Assembly (NCBI GenBank): GCA_947372865.1
Contig: CANBVJ010000002.1
Location: 50,572 to 114,571, forward strand
DNA from: Comamonadaceae bacterium
GTDB lineage: Bacteria; Pseudomonadota; Gammaproteobacteria; Burkholderiales; Burkholderiaceae_C
DNA: 64,000 bases
Reading direction: 5' to 3'
The number at the start of each line of letters is the position of its first letter. The first letter of the stretch is position 1. Under the pieces are notes generated by a model, which saw only the letters and a list, made by a program, of their open reading frames with translations, did no database searches and was not told where the DNA came from. Positions 16,650 to 26,382 of the stretch are shown here, in pieces. The position numbers and the translations under genes are program-made.

Positions 16650-18613
16650 GCCAAAAGCGCCTCGGTGGGGTGGGAATGCACGCCGGCAGACGCAGGCAAG
16701 GTATCCAAGTCGAGGCCACCCGTGGCCACGGGCAGCGTGAATGAAATGCAAGCGCCGCCCCACTCGCTTGCGCCAGCGTGCATGCGGCCGTGGTGCACCT
16801 CCATCACCGAGCGACAAATCGCCAAGCCCATGCCCATGCCACTGCTCTTGGTGGAATAAAAGGGGGCACAAATCTGTTCGGCCGTGCGCCCCTGCAAGCC
16901 TGGCCCGTTGTCCTCTACCGCCAGGCGCACGGCCTGCGGACCGTCTGCGGCTGCAACGATGCGAACCAGGCGCTCGGGGCTGGTTTCGCTCCGGGGCCCC
17001 GACACCAAGGCATCGGCCGCGTTGCGGACCAGGTTAATCAAGACCTGCTCCACCAAAACCGGGTCAGCGTCGACCCAGGGCAGTTCGTCCGTGGTCGCCC
17101 AAACCACCCGGATATGCAGGTCGCGCAGGTCGCGTTGCACCAGTTCGACGGCACGCCGCGCCAGGGCCACAAGGTCACAGGCCTCGCGCTGCGGCGAGCG
17201 CCGGGTGAGGAATTCACGGATGCGTTGGACGATTTTGCCGGCCTCTGCCGCCTGTTCGCCCTGCTGCTTGAGCGCGCCCAAAATCGCAGGCGGCGTGTCC
17301 GGGGTTTGTCCCAGCATGCGCTGCAGCCCCGTGTTGTAGCCGATGATCGCGGTGAGTGGCTGGTTGAGCTGGTGGGACAACGCAGAGGCCACTTCGCCCA
17401 GCGTCGTCAAGCGCGCCTGGTGGGCCATGGCCTGGGCCTGGCGGTGCTCACGCGCCTGCAGTTCCTTGCGTTCGGTGATGTCGATGATGGAGCCCATCCA
17501 TCCCGATTGCTCGCCGTGCGCGTCAATCAACGGGGACTCGAACACCATGACATGGAGCTGGTGCCCGTCACTGTGGCACCACACCGCCTCATAGCCCTGG
17601 CGCGGCGCCTGGCCGGCAAGATTGCGCTGGTGGCGCAGCATCACCTCCTCAAGCGCATCCGGCGGCCAATAGGGCATCGGGGGCGTGAGCCCTATGAGTT
17701 GCTCCGCCTTCAAGCCCACCATGTCGCAAAACGTGCGGTTGACGTACAGAATGCGGCCCTGGGCGTCACGCGCCCGCAAGCCCACCAAGGCGGAGTCTTC
17801 CATCGCCCGCCGCCAGCCCGCTTCGGTGCGCCAAGCGGTCTCGGCGGCGGAAATGTGGCGCACCTGCCGACGCAGCAAATAGGTGGCCACCACCATCAGC
17901 GCCAAAAACCCCGCGATCAGCACCAGTGGCAAGGTGCGCCAAAACGGCAGCGCCGGTTCGCGCAAGGTCAGCTCCAGATAGGCACCGGGCATATTGCCGC
18001 TGAGCGCCACCCGGTAGCTCTCCTGCCCGGGAACGTCGGGCCGCAGCGGCAGGTCGTCCACCGAGGCCAGCACCTGCTCTGACAGGTCAATCAGCTCGAG
18101 TTCGTACTTGCGCACCAGCCACCAGGGTGCGCCCTTGCGCAACAACTGCGCCGCGGAATAGCGCATCACAAGGCGTTCCTCGCCCAATCCTGCGCTCAGG
18201 TGAAACGACATGCCCGCCCGGCTGGGCTCGGCGTTCACCTCCGGCGCCTGCGCAATGATGCGGCTTTTGGCGTCAAGCCAGGTGACGCTTTGCCACATGC
18301 GCCGCAAGCCCTGGCTCACTTCAGGCGCGCTAAGAAGTGCAGACGATGTCCGCTCCATCATGGGCAGGCGATGTGCCAATTGCTCCAGAGCGCTTCGCTC
18401 CAAATCAAGCTGGGCCCGCAACTGGGCTTCTGCGCTCAGGGCGTCCGCGATCATGGTGTTGCGGCGCAGCAGGTTTTCTTGCTGTTCGGCGCCGTAGGCC
18501 CAGGCCAGCACTCCGCCCACAAACGCCAGCGATGCCAGCAAGGGCCAAAGCCAAAACCCGGAGCGAACCCACCGCAATGTGGGAGCCAGAGTGGGGCCAA
18601 AAGTGACAGGCAT
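16646..18613 (-). CDS. PAS-containing sensor histidine kinase (TRAP-associated)
   Basis: 655-residue membrane kinase. The order is TM1 (about 17-37), a periplasmic sensor region, TM2 (about 228-247, PLVLIAGFLALMVVATYLL), a PAS domain (about 265-385), HisKA with phospho-acceptor His414 in ASALSHQLNQPLTAI, and a HATPase domain with N-box NLVRNAADAL and G-boxes. It precedes its response regulator with a 4-bp overlap. It diverges from dctP across about 145 bp, so it most likely senses the transporter's substrate. The DctB-like layout is clear, but the partner is a FixJ-type regulator rather than a sigma-54 activator. Confidence 0.92.
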   Translation of the reverse strand: MPVTFGPTLAPTLRWVRSGFWLWPLLASLAFVGGVLAWAYGAEQQENLLRRNTMIADALSAEAQLRAQLDLERSALEQLAHRLPMMERTSSALLSAPEVSQGLRRMWQSVTWLDAKSRIIAQAPEVNAEPSRAGMSFHLSAGLGEERLVMRYSAAQLLRKGAPWWLVRKYELELIDLSEQVLASVDDLPLRPDVPGQESYRVALSGNMPGAYLELTLREPALPFWRTLPLVLIAGFLALMVVATYLLRRQVRHISAAETAWRTEAGWRRAMEDSALVGLRARDAQGRILYVNRTFCDMVGLKAEQLIGLTPPMPYWPPDALEEVMLRHQRNLAGQAPRQGYEAVWCHSDGHQLHVMVFESPLIDAHGEQSGWMGSIIDITERKELQAREHRQAQAMAHQARLTTLGEVASALSHQLNQPLTAIIGYNTGLQRMLGQTPDTPPAILGALKQQGEQAAEAGKIVQRIREFLTRRSPQREACDLVALARRAVELVQRDLRDLHIRVVWATTDELPWVDADPVLVEQVLINLVRNAADALVSGPRSETSPERLVRIVAAADGPQAVRLAVEDNGPGLQGRTAEQICAPFYSTKSSGMGMGLAICRSVMEVHHGRMHAGASEWGGACISFTLPVATGGLDLDTLPASAGVHSHPTEALLA

Positions 18614-18627
18614 CGCCCAAGTCTAGC

Positions 18628-18691
18628 GCTGTAAAACCAAGGGTTTACCCGCAATTTTGGCGGTTTTACAGCCCAAATGTGGAAAACCACA
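18628..18691. promoter_or_regulatory. Operator region between the two-component system and dctPQM
   Basis: A perfect 11-bp inverted repeat, GCTGTAAAACC (18628-18638) and GGTTTTACAGC (18662-18672), spans the divergent intergenic region. A second palindrome, TGTGG-AAAA-CCACA (18678-18691), lies closer to dctP. Both are suited to a dimeric FixJ-type regulator. I infer that they control dctPQM and possibly the kinase gene itself. No sigma-54 type -24/-12 element is evident. Confidence 0.5.
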
Positions 18692-18758
18692 ATGGCGCAG
18701 CAATGCCTGCGCACGCACACTGCGCTCCGTTTGCCGTCAAACCCAAAGGATCATCACC

Positions 18759-19778
18759 ATGCAACACTTTGCCCGCCGCACCCTGATTCAAGCCGCCCTG
18801 GTGGCCACCGCCGCACTTTCCAGCAGCCTGGCGCTGGCGCAGAACCCCATCGTCATCAAGTTCAGCCACGTGGTGGCGCCCGACACGCCCAAGGGCAAAG
18901 GCGCACAGCGCTTTAAAGAGCTAGCCGAGCAACGCACCGGCGGACGGGTCAAGGTTGAGCTCTACCCTAACAGCCAGTTGTACAAGGACAAGGAAGAGCT
19001 CGAAGCCTTGCAACTGGGTTCGGTGCAGATGCTGGCGCCTTCGCTGGCCAAGTTTGGGCCTTTGGGACTCAAGGAATTCGAAGTGTTTGACCTGCCCTTC
19101 CTGTTCAAGGACACCAGCGCGTTTCGCGCCATCACCGACGGTCCTCTGGGCGCCGAGCTCTTCAAAAAGCTCGAAGGCAAAGGAATCCAGGGCCTGGCCT
19201 ATTGGGACAACGGCTTTCACATCATGAGCGACAACAAGCCGCTGCATGCGGTGGCCGATTTCAAGGGCCAAAAAATGCGCATCCAAAGCTCCAAGGTGCT
19301 GGATGCCCAAATGCGCGCGCTGGGTGCGATTCCGCAGGTCATGGCGTTTAGCGAGCTGTACCAGGCGCTCCAAAGCGGCGTGGTGGACGGCACCGAAGGC
19401 GTGCCATCGAACTTCTACACGCAAAAGATTTTTGAGGTGCAAAAGCACATCACCATTTCCAACCACGGCCACCTGGCCTATGCGGTGATTGTGAACAAGC
19501 CCTTCTGGGACGGCCTGCCCGCCGACCTCCGCACCACGCTCACCGGTGCCATCAAAGACGCCACCACCTACGCCAACGCGATTGCCGCCACTGAAAACGC
19601 GCAAGCCCTGGACAAAATCAAGGCCAGCGGCAAGACCACGATCTACACGCTGAGCCCTGCGGAATCCAATGAGTGGAAAAAAGCGTTGATGCCCGTCCAC
19701 AAGGAAATGGAGTCGCGCGTGGGCAAGTCCACGATTGAAGCCGCCTACAAAGCCGCCGGATTTGTGGCGCCCAAGTAA
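18759..19778 (+). CDS. dctP: TRAP transporter solute-binding protein DctP
   Basis: 339-residue periplasmic receptor of a tripartite ATP-independent transporter. The start MQHFARRTLIQ at 18759 begins a signal peptide cut after about residue 27 (LALAQ/N). Family hallmarks include IKFSHVVAPDTPKGKGA, LGSVQMLAPSL, the conserved arginine in KMRIQSSKVL and the loop GVVDGTEGVPSNF. The substrate is probably a C4-dicarboxylate or another small organic acid, which the sequence alone does not decide. It is first in dctP-dctQ-dctM. Confidence 0.95.
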   Translation: MQHFARRTLIQAALVATAALSSSLALAQNPIVIKFSHVVAPDTPKGKGAQRFKELAEQRTGGRVKVELYPNSQLYKDKEELEALQLGSVQMLAPSLAKFGPLGLKEFEVFDLPFLFKDTSAFRAITDGPLGAELFKKLEGKGIQGLAYWDNGFHIMSDNKPLHAVADFKGQKMRIQSSKVLDAQMRALGAIPQVMAFSELYQALQSGVVDGTEGVPSNFYTQKIFEVQKHITISNHGHLAYAVIVNKPFWDGLPADLRTTLTGAIKDATTYANAIAATENAQALDKIKASGKTTIYTLSPAESNEWKKALMPVHKEMESRVGKSTIEAAYKAAGFVAPK

Positions 19779-19813
19779 GCACCAGCCCGTAATAACGACT
19801 TAAGGAGACGCAG

Positions 19814-20407
19814 GTGATCAACCGCTTTCTAAACCACCTCGAGGAGTGGCTGATCGCCTTCCTGATTGGTGCCGCCACGCTGGTGATTTTCTTTGCCGTG
19901 GCGCACCGCTTTTTGTCGGGTGTGCCGGTAATTCAGGACTACACCATCCAGCTCAATGTGAGCTGGGCCCAAGAACTGTGCATCTTTATGTTCGTGTGGA
20001 TGGCCAAGTTTGGCGCCGCTTATGGCGTGCGCACCGGTATCCACGTGGGCGTGGATGTGATCATCCGCAAGCTCAGCGGCAAGCCCCAGCGCATGCTTAT
20101 TTTGTTCGGCTTGCTTTCGGGCGCTTTGTTCACAGGCACGGTTGCCGCCCTGGGGGCCAACTTTGTGTGGCACATCGGCCATACCGACCAAGTCTCCGCC
20201 GATCTGGAAGTGCCCATGTGGTGGGTGTATTTGTGCGTGCCGCTGGGCTCTTCCTTGATGTGCTACCGCTTCTTGCAGGTCGCCTGGGCCTTTGCCCACG
20301 GCGCCGAATTGCCACACCATGACCACGGCCATGTGGACGGCATTGAGGACATCGACCCCAATGAACTGCTGGCTGCCGCCAAGCCCGCCCAAGGAGCCAA
20401 AGCATGA
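19814..20407 (+). CDS. dctQ: TRAP transporter small membrane subunit DctQ
   Basis: 197-residue four-helix membrane protein that docks the solute-binding protein and the large permease. It starts at a GTG (19814) with a strong AAGGAG ribosome site 7 bp upstream, which decides the start. The DctQ pattern includes EEWLIAFLIGAATLVIFF and the conserved WAQELCIFMFVWMAKFGAA. It carries a His-rich tail (PHHDHGHVDG). The stop overlaps dctM by 4 bp. Confidence 0.95.
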   Translation: MINRFLNHLEEWLIAFLIGAATLVIFFAVAHRFLSGVPVIQDYTIQLNVSWAQELCIFMFVWMAKFGAAYGVRTGIHVGVDVIIRKLSGKPQRMLILFGLLSGALFTGTVAALGANFVWHIGHTDQVSADLEVPMWWVYLCVPLGSSLMCYRFLQVAWAFAHGAELPHHDHGHVDGIEDIDPNELLAAAKPAQGAKA

Positions 20408-21690
20408 ACGCCGCCATTATTTTTGTGCTGCTGGTCGTGCTCATGCTCACCGGCATGCCGATCAGTATTTCTCTCGGCCTGACGGTGCTGACCTTTCTGT
20501 TCACCATGACCGACGTGCCGGTGCAATCGGTGGCGCTCAAGCTGTTTACCGGCATCGAGAAGTTCGAGATCATGGCGATTCCGTTCTTCATTCTGGCGGG
20601 CAACTTTTTGACGCATGGCGGCGTGGCGCGGCGCATGATCCGCTTTGCCACCAGCATGATCGGCCACTGGCATGGCGGCCTGGGCCTGGCCGGTGTGATG
20701 GCCTGCGCGCTGTTTGCGGCCGTGTCGGGTTCGTCACCGGCCACCGTGGTGGCGATTGGTTCGGTGATTTTGCCGGCCATGGTCAAGCAGGGCTTTCCCA
20801 ACAAGTTTGGGGCCGGCATTCTGACCACCTCAGGCTCGCTCGGCATCCTGATTCCGCCCTCCATTGCGATGGTGATGTTCTCGGTGTCCACCAACGTGTC
20901 GGTGGGCTCCATGTTCATTGCCGGCATCGTGCCGGGCATCGCTTTGGCCATCGCGCTGGGCACGACCACGTGGTACATCGCCCGCAAGAACGACTACCCG
21001 CGCATGCCCAAGGCCACCTGGGGCGAGCGATTTGTGGCGTTCAAGGACAGCATCTGGGGCCTGATGCTCATTGTGGTGGTGATGGGCGGCATCTACAGCG
21101 GCATCTTCACGCCCACGGAGGCCGCAGCGATGGCGGCGGTCTATGCCTTTATTGTGGCGGTGTTTGTCTACAAGGACATGCCGTTGAAAAAAGTGCCCAA
21201 GGTGCTGCTCGACTCTGCCAGCATGAGCGCAATGCTCCTCTACATCATCACCAATGCGGTGCTGTTTAGCTTCCTGATGACCAGCGAGAACATTCCCCAG
21301 GCCATGGCCGACTGGATGATCAACCAGGGTTTTGGTCCGATCGCTTTCTTGCTGGTGGTCAACATCTTGCTGCTGCTGGCCGGCAATGTGATGGAGCCCA
21401 GCTCCATCATCCTGATCCTGGCGCCCATCCTGTTCCCGGTGGCAGTCAAGTTGGGCATCAACCCGATTCACTTCGGCATTCTGATCGTGGTGAACATGGA
21501 GGTCGGCATGTGCCACCCGCCGGTGGGGCTGAACCTGTATGTGGCCTCGGGCATCACCAAGATGGGCATCAGCGAACTCACCATGGCCGTCATGCCCTGG
21601 CTGCTGACCATGCTGGCGTTCTTGGGCGTCGTCACCTACGTGCCAGCGCTGACTTTGTGGCTGCCGCGTTTGCTGGGCATGACGGTCTAG
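20404..21690 (+). CDS. dctM: TRAP transporter large permease DctM
   Basis: 428-residue, roughly 12-helix membrane subunit that forms the sodium-coupled transport path. Hallmarks are IPFFILAGNFLTHGG, the FAAVSGSSPATVVAIGS segment and GNVMEPSSIILILAPI. The start overlaps the dctQ stop by 4 bp (ATGA), the normal arrangement in this family. It ends the operon; hslR follows 27 bp later on the same strand and may be read from the same transcript. Confidence 0.96.
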   Translation: MNAAIIFVLLVVLMLTGMPISISLGLTVLTFLFTMTDVPVQSVALKLFTGIEKFEIMAIPFFILAGNFLTHGGVARRMIRFATSMIGHWHGGLGLAGVMACALFAAVSGSSPATVVAIGSVILPAMVKQGFPNKFGAGILTTSGSLGILIPPSIAMVMFSVSTNVSVGSMFIAGIVPGIALAIALGTTTWYIARKNDYPRMPKATWGERFVAFKDSIWGLMLIVVVMGGIYSGIFTPTEAAAMAAVYAFIVAVFVYKDMPLKKVPKVLLDSASMSAMLLYIITNAVLFSFLMTSENIPQAMADWMINQGFGPIAFLLVVNILLLLAGNVMEPSSIILILAPILFPVAVKLGINPIHFGILIVVNMEVGMCHPPVGLNLYVASGITKMGISELTMAVMPWLLTMLAFLGVVTYVPALTLWLPRLLGMTV

Positions 21691-21717
21691 GGGCTGCCCG
21701 CGCGGTAGGATGGCTGC

Positions 21718-22122
21718 ATGGACAGCATCCGCATCGACAAATGGCTTTGGGCCGCGCGCTTTTTCAAAACCCGAACTCTGGCCACCGAAGAAGTGGGCAA
21801 AGGCCGGGTGCAAATTGCCCAGCAAGACGTGAAACCCTCGCGCGAAGTGCGCATGGGCGACACCGTGGTGCTGTGGCAGGCCAGCGTCAAACGCACCGTG
21901 GTGGTCAAGGGCATCAGCGGCACGCGCGGCTCCGCCCCGGTGGCCCAGACGCTGTATGAAGAAACCGCCCAAAGCGTGCTCGACCGCGCGCAGGCTGCCG
22001 AACAAAGGCGCCTGCACGCCGAGCCGGCCTTATCAATAGCCCACGGCCGCCCCACCAAACGCGACCGGCGCGACCTGCAAAAAGGCCTGAACGCCCGCTG
22101 GAGCGCGTCCATCGACGACTAG
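21718..22122 (+). CDS. hslR: Ribosome-associated heat shock protein Hsp15 (S4 domain)
   Basis: 134-residue S4-domain RNA-binding protein. Hsp15 binds stalled 50S subunits that still carry nascent chains. The S4 domain covers the first 60 residues (IRIDKWLWAARFFKTRTLA), and the basic C-terminal tail (PTKRDRRDLQKGLN) is typical of Hsp15. Length fits the E. coli protein (133 residues). Genes on both sides are unrelated in function. Confidence 0.93.
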   Translation: MDSIRIDKWLWAARFFKTRTLATEEVGKGRVQIAQQDVKPSREVRMGDTVVLWQASVKRTVVVKGISGTRGSAPVAQTLYEETAQSVLDRAQAAEQRRLHAEPALSIAHGRPTKRDRRDLQKGLNARWSASIDD

Positions 22123-22217
22123 GCCGCGCCGCGCCTTAAAGCGGCGATAATCGCCCACCCGCCCTTGCGGCAGAAATTCACCCCCGAATTTCCCCCAGAA
22201 TTTGCGAAAGTTGTTCG

Positions 22218-23354
22218 ATGACCGCCTCTACCCTTCCCATCCAGCCTGTGGCCATTTCTTCCGTCCAGGACATCGTGGCCGATATGCGCGCCGGAAAAAT
22301 CGTCATCCTGGTGGATGAAGAAGACCGTGAAAACGAAGGCGACCTGGTGCTCGCCGCCGACCACGTCACGCCCGAGGCCATCAATTTCATGGCCCGCTTC
22401 GGCCGTGGCCTGATTTGCCTGACCCTGACCCGAGAACGCTGCGAGCTTCTCAAGCTGCCGCCCATGACGGTGCGCAATGGCGACAAAAAGGGCACCGCGT
22501 TTACCGTCTCCATCGAAGCCGCCGAGGGCGTGACCACCGGCATTTCTGCCGCCGACCGCTCGCGGACGGTGCAAGCCGCCGTGGCCCCGGGCGCGGTGGC
22601 TGACGATTTGGTGCAACCCGGCCACATATTCCCACTGCAGGCGGTGGACGGCGGCGTGCTCATGCGCGCAGGCCACACCGAAGCCGGTTGCGACTTGGCC
22701 GCCATGGCCGGCTGCACCCCAGCAGCGGTGATCTGCGAAATCATGAAAGACGACGGCACCATGGCCCGTCTGCCCGATTTGCAGCTCTTTGCCGCCGAAC
22801 ACGGCATCAAGATCGGCACCATTGCCGACCTGATTGCGCACCGCAGCCAGGTTGATTCGCTGGTCGAGCGCAAGGGAAGCCGCCCTTTCAAAGCCGCTGT
22901 TGGCGACTTTACTGCCCACATTTTTCAGGACACCACCGGCCACGGCGTGCACCTGGCGCTGGTCAAGGGCGAATGGGCGGCGGGCGAAGTCGTATCGGCC
23001 CGAGTCCACGAGCCGCTGTCGGTGCTCGACGCGCTGGAAGTGGGTCGCGCATTGCATTCCTGGAGCCTGGACGCTGCTTTGGCGCACGTGGCCCATGAGG
23101 GACGCGGCGTGGTGGTGTTGCTCAACTGCGGTGAGACTGGCGAGCAGCTGCTGGCCCAGTTTGACGGCACGGCCCGCCCAGCGCACGCGCCTGAGCGGGG
23201 CCGCATGGACTTGCGCACCTACGGCGTGGGCGCGCAAATATTGCGCCTGTGCGGCGTACACAAAATGCGTTTGATGGGCAGCCCCCGGCGCATGCCCAGC
23301 CTGACCGGCTATGGCCTGGAAACCGTGGGCTACCTCAGCCCCAACGCCGCCTGA
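22218..23354 (+). CDS. ribBA: 3,4-dihydroxy-2-butanone 4-phosphate synthase with degenerate GTP cyclohydrolase II domain
   Basis: 378-residue fusion in the riboflavin pathway. The N-terminal half (about 1-205) is an intact RibB domain that makes dihydroxybutanone phosphate from ribulose 5-phosphate, with [11 protein letters not shown] and [12 protein letters not shown]. The C-terminal half has the fold of GTP cyclohydrolase II ([24 protein letters not shown]) but lacks the zinc-binding cysteine segment: where active enzymes have CLTGD...RCDC, this one reads [15 protein letters not shown]. The second activity is therefore probably lost and must come from another gene. No FMN riboswitch is recognisable in the 95-bp leader. 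ribH and nusB follow. Confidence 0.94.
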   Translation: MTASTLPIQPVAISSVQDIVADMRAGKIVILVDEEDRENEGDLVLAADHVTPEAINFMARFGRGLICLTLTRERCELLKLPPMTVRNGDKKGTAFTVSIEAAEGVTTGISAADRSRTVQAAVAPGAVADDLVQPGHIFPLQAVDGGVLMRAGHTEAGCDLAAMAGCTPAAVICEIMKDDGTMARLPDLQLFAAEHGIKIGTIADLIAHRSQVDSLVERKGSRPFKAAVGDFTAHIFQDTTGHGVHLALVKGEWAAGEVVSARVHEPLSVLDALEVGRALHSWSLDAALAHVAHEGRGVVVLLNCGETGEQLLAQFDGTARPAHAPERGRMDLRTYGVGAQILRLCGVHKMRLMGSPRRMPSLTGYGLETVGYLSPNAA

Positions 23355-23399
23355 ACCGCAACCCCGACACAACAACCCCGTACACAGAAGGAAAACCCC

Positions 23400-23873
23400 A
23401 TGTTTGGCGCAGACAAAGGCAAGGTTGACGACAGCGACAGCCGTATGGACGGCAAGCAACTGCGCATTGGCATCGTGCAAGCCCGCTTTAATGCCGGCGT
23501 GACCGACGCGCTGGCCGCTGCCTGCAAGCAAGAGCTGCTGGACTTGGGTGTGGCCGAGCGCGACATCCACCACTTCACCGTGCCCGGCGCGCTGGAAGTG
23601 GCTACCGCCTTGCAGGCCCTGGCCGAGAAAACCCGCTACGACGCCCTGGTGGCGCTGGGCTGCATCATCCGTGGCGAGACCTACCACTTTGAGCTCGTAG
23701 CCAACGAATCCGGCGCCGCCGTGACCCGCGTGGGGCTGGACTACCAAATCCCCATCGCCAACGCGATTTTGACTGTTGAAAACATGACGCAAGCTGAGGC
23801 CCGCCAAGTAGACAAAGGCCGCGACGCCGCCCGTGTGGCCGTGGAAATGGCCAATTTTCTGGAAACCATTTAA
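23400..23873 (+). CDS. ribH: 6,7-dimethyl-8-ribityllumazine synthase
   Basis: 157-residue lumazine synthase that joins dihydroxybutanone phosphate (from RibBA) with the ribityl-aminouracil precursor. Motifs are [27 protein letters not shown] and the active-site region [12 protein letters not shown] with the catalytic histidine. It sits 45 bp after ribBA, and its TAA overlaps the nusB start (TAATG). The first 20 residues are a variable tail. Confidence 0.97.
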   Translation: MFGADKGKVDDSDSRMDGKQLRIGIVQARFNAGVTDALAAACKQELLDLGVAERDIHHFTVPGALEVATALQALAEKTRYDALVALGCIIRGETYHFELVANESGAAVTRVGLDYQIPIANAILTVENMTQAEARQVDKGRDAARVAVEMANFLETI

Positions 23874-24406
23874 TGACCGACACCCCCGCAGCCGCCCAGC
23901 GCCCTCCCCGCCAATCCCGCGTGGGCCTGACCGCCACCGGCGCCCGCAAGGCCGGTAGCAAAAACAACCGCAGCCGCGCCCGCGAATTTGCGCTCCAGGC
24001 CCTGTACCAGCGCCTGGTCGGCAAAAACTCAGCCGCCGACATTGACACCTTTACCCGCGACCTGGCCGGCTTCAACAAAGCCGACGCTGCGCACTTTGAC
24101 GCGCTCTTGCACGGCTGTATCGACCACGCCGACGCGCTCGACGCCCTGATCCTGACCCGGCTGGACCGACCTATGACCGAGATCTCGCCGGTAGAGCACG
24201 CGGTAATGTGGATTGGCGTCTACGAGATGCAGCACTGCCCCGACGTGCCCTGGCGCGTGGTGCTCAACGAATGCATCGAGCTGGCCAAGGAATTTGGCGG
24301 CACCGACGGCTTCAAATACGTCAACGCCGTGCTCAATGGCCTGGCGCCCGAGCTGCGTGGCCCGGAAGTGCAGGCCGACCGTGTGCAGCACCCGGCCGCT
24401 CAATAG
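23873..24406 (+). CDS. nusB: Transcription antitermination factor NusB
   Basis: 177-residue helical RNA-binding protein that, with NusE (S10), binds boxA in rRNA leaders. The NusB core begins at [13 protein letters not shown] (about residue 40) and ends with [21 protein letters not shown]. The first ~35 residues are a basic, Pro-rich extension ([13 protein letters not shown]) longer than in E. coli. The ATG overlaps the ribH stop by 1 bp, the usual ribH-nusB arrangement. Confidence 0.96.
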   Translation: MTDTPAAAQRPPRQSRVGLTATGARKAGSKNNRSRAREFALQALYQRLVGKNSAADIDTFTRDLAGFNKADAAHFDALLHGCIDHADALDALILTRLDRPMTEISPVEHAVMWIGVYEMQHCPDVPWRVVLNECIELAKEFGGTDGFKYVNAVLNGLAPELRGPEVQADRVQHPAAQ

Positions 24407-24418
24407 CCACCGCCGGCA

Positions 24419-25603
24419 ATGCAGATCTCGCGCCGCGCCGAAAAAATAGAGCCTTTTTACGTGATGGAAGTGGCCAAGGCCGCCTCCGATCTGGGCCGCA
24501 GCGTGGCGCACACCGATGCGCCCATGGTGTTTTTGAACATCGGCGAGCCCGATTTCACCGCCGCGCCGCTGGTGCAAGCCGCAGCCCAGCGCGCCATCAG
24601 CCTGGGCCACAGCCAATACACGCAGGCCACCGGCCTGCCCGCCTTGCGCGAACGCATCAGCGACTGGTACGCCAGCCGCTTTGGCGTGAACGTGCCGGCC
24701 AGCCGCATTGTGGTCACGGCCGGTGCCTCTGCCGCGCTGCAACTGGCCTGCCTGGCGCTGATTGACGCGGGCGACGAAGTGCTGATGCCCGACCCCAGCT
24801 ACCCCTGCAACCGGCATTTTGTGAGTGCCGCGGACGGGCGTGCGGTGCTGATTCCCACCACGGCCGCACAGCGCTTTCAGCTCAGCGCCGACCAGGTGCA
24901 AGCGGCCTGGGGGCCCAAGACACGCGGCGTGCTGCTGGCATCGCCCTCCAACCCCACCGGCAGCTCGATTGACCCGGATGAACTGCGCCGCATCCATGCC
25001 GTGGTGCAAGCGCACGGCGGCGTGACGATGGTGGACGAGATTTACCTGCCCCTGAGCTTTGACGCCCACTACGGCCAGACCGCGCTGGCGCTGGACGACT
25101 CGGTCATCAGCATCAACAGTTTCAGCAAATACTTCAATATGACCGGCTGGCGCCTGGGCTGGATGGTGGTGTCCGAAGCGCTGGTGCCGGTAATCGAGCG
25201 CCTGGCACAAAACCTGTTTATCTGCCCCAGCACCATTGCCCAGCATGCGGCACTGGCCTGTTTTGAGCCCGAGAGCATCGCCCTGTACGAGACCCGCCGC
25301 GCCGAGTTCAAAGCCCGGCGCGACTACTTTGTGCCTGCGCTGCAAAGCCTGGGCCTGGACGTGCCGGTGGCGCCCGACGGCGCGTTTTACGCCTGGGCCG
25401 ATTGCTCGGCGGCGTGCGCGCGGCTAGGGCTCAAAGACAGTTGGGACTTTTCGTTTGCCGTGATGCAACAAGCGCATGTGGCCATCACACCGGGGCGCGA
25501 CTTTGGCACCGACCTGACCGCGCAGTTTGTGCGCTTTTCCACCGCCAGCTCGATGGAGCAATTGCACACTGCAATAGCGCGCCTGCGCAACATGCTGGCC
25601 TGA
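24419..25603 (+). CDS. Pyridoxal-phosphate-dependent class I aminotransferase
   Basis: 394-residue fold-type I aminotransferase. It shows FLNIGEPDFTAAPLV near the N-terminus, VTAGASAALQLA and SPSNPTGS for cofactor and substrate binding, and the PLP-lysine in SFSKYFNMTGWRLGW. The final arginine motif is FVRFSTASS. The amino donor and acceptor cannot be told. It lies 12 bp after nusB and may be cotranscribed with it. Confidence 0.92.
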   Translation: MQISRRAEKIEPFYVMEVAKAASDLGRSVAHTDAPMVFLNIGEPDFTAAPLVQAAAQRAISLGHSQYTQATGLPALRERISDWYASRFGVNVPASRIVVTAGASAALQLACLALIDAGDEVLMPDPSYPCNRHFVSAADGRAVLIPTTAAQRFQLSADQVQAAWGPKTRGVLLASPSNPTGSSIDPDELRRIHAVVQAHGGVTMVDEIYLPLSFDAHYGQTALALDDSVISINSFSKYFNMTGWRLGWMVVSEALVPVIERLAQNLFICPSTIAQHAALACFEPESIALYETRRAEFKARRDYFVPALQSLGLDVPVAPDGAFYAWADCSAACARLGLKDSWDFSFAVMQQAHVAITPGRDFGTDLTAQFVRFSTASSMEQLHTAIARLRNMLA

Positions 25604-25647
25604 GCCGCATTCCCGAATTTTTTGAGAACACCCTCTGGGCTTTCACC

Positions 25648-26346
25648 ATGAACCAAGACCTGAACATTCTCCAACTCGTGCTGCACGCCAGCTTTGTGGT
25701 GCAAATCGTCATGGCGCTGCTGATGATGGTGTCGCTGGCGAGCTGGTCGGCCATTTTTCGCAAGCTGTTTGCCCTCAAGCGCGTCAAGGCGCACAACGAA
25801 ACCTTTGAGAAAGAGTTCTGGTCTGGCGCCAGCCTTAACGAACTGTTTACATCGGCCTCGTCCAAGGCGCAAAACTCTGGCCCCATGGAGCGCATTTTTG
25901 CCAGTGGCATGCGCGAATTCCAAAAACTGCGCGAACGCCGCGTCAGCGACGTGGCCACACTGATGGACGGGGCGCGGCGCGCCATGCGTGCGAGCTACCA
26001 GCGCGAGATGGACGAGGTGGAAAGCAATCTGTCCTTCCTGGCTTCGGTCGGATCGGTCTCACCCTATGTGGGCTTGTTTGGCACGGTGTGGGGCATCATG
26101 CACGCCTTTACGGGCCTGGCGTCCTTGCAGCAAGTCACGCTAGCCACCGTGGCTCCGGGCATTGCAGAGGCGCTGGTGGCTACTGCCATTGGCCTGTTTG
26201 CGGCCATTCCAGCGGTCATTGCCTACAACCGCTTTGCCCGCGACCTGGACCGCATCGCCATCCAGCACGAAACCTTTATTGAAGAGTTTTCCAACATCTT
26301 GCAGCGCAATGTGAGCGCGCAAAGCAGCCCGGCCGCGCCGCGCTGA
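25648..26346 (+). CDS. tolQ: Tol-Pal system protein TolQ
   Basis: 232-residue inner-membrane protein, the proton-channel partner of TolR (MotA/TolQ/ExbB family). The start MNQDLNILQLV at 25648 precedes TM1 at about 12-35. TM2 and TM3 lie in SVGSVSPYVGLFGTVWGIMH and AEALVATAIGLFAAIPAVIA. The system uses the proton gradient to pull the outer membrane inward at division sites. It heads tolQ-tolR-tolA. Confidence 0.96.
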   Translation: MNQDLNILQLVLHASFVVQIVMALLMMVSLASWSAIFRKLFALKRVKAHNETFEKEFWSGASLNELFTSASSKAQNSGPMERIFASGMREFQKLRERRVSDVATLMDGARRAMRASYQREMDEVESNLSFLASVGSVSPYVGLFGTVWGIMHAFTGLASLQQVTLATVAPGIAEALVATAIGLFAAIPAVIAYNRFARDLDRIAIQHETFIEEFSNILQRNVSAQSSPAAPR

Positions 26347-26382
26347 TCCGTTCACACCCACAGCAAACCCTAGGAGACTTCC

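Noticed and set aside
22123..22217. FMN riboswitch before ribBA
   Set aside because: The 95-bp leader has none of the conserved RFN-element segments and is too short for one.
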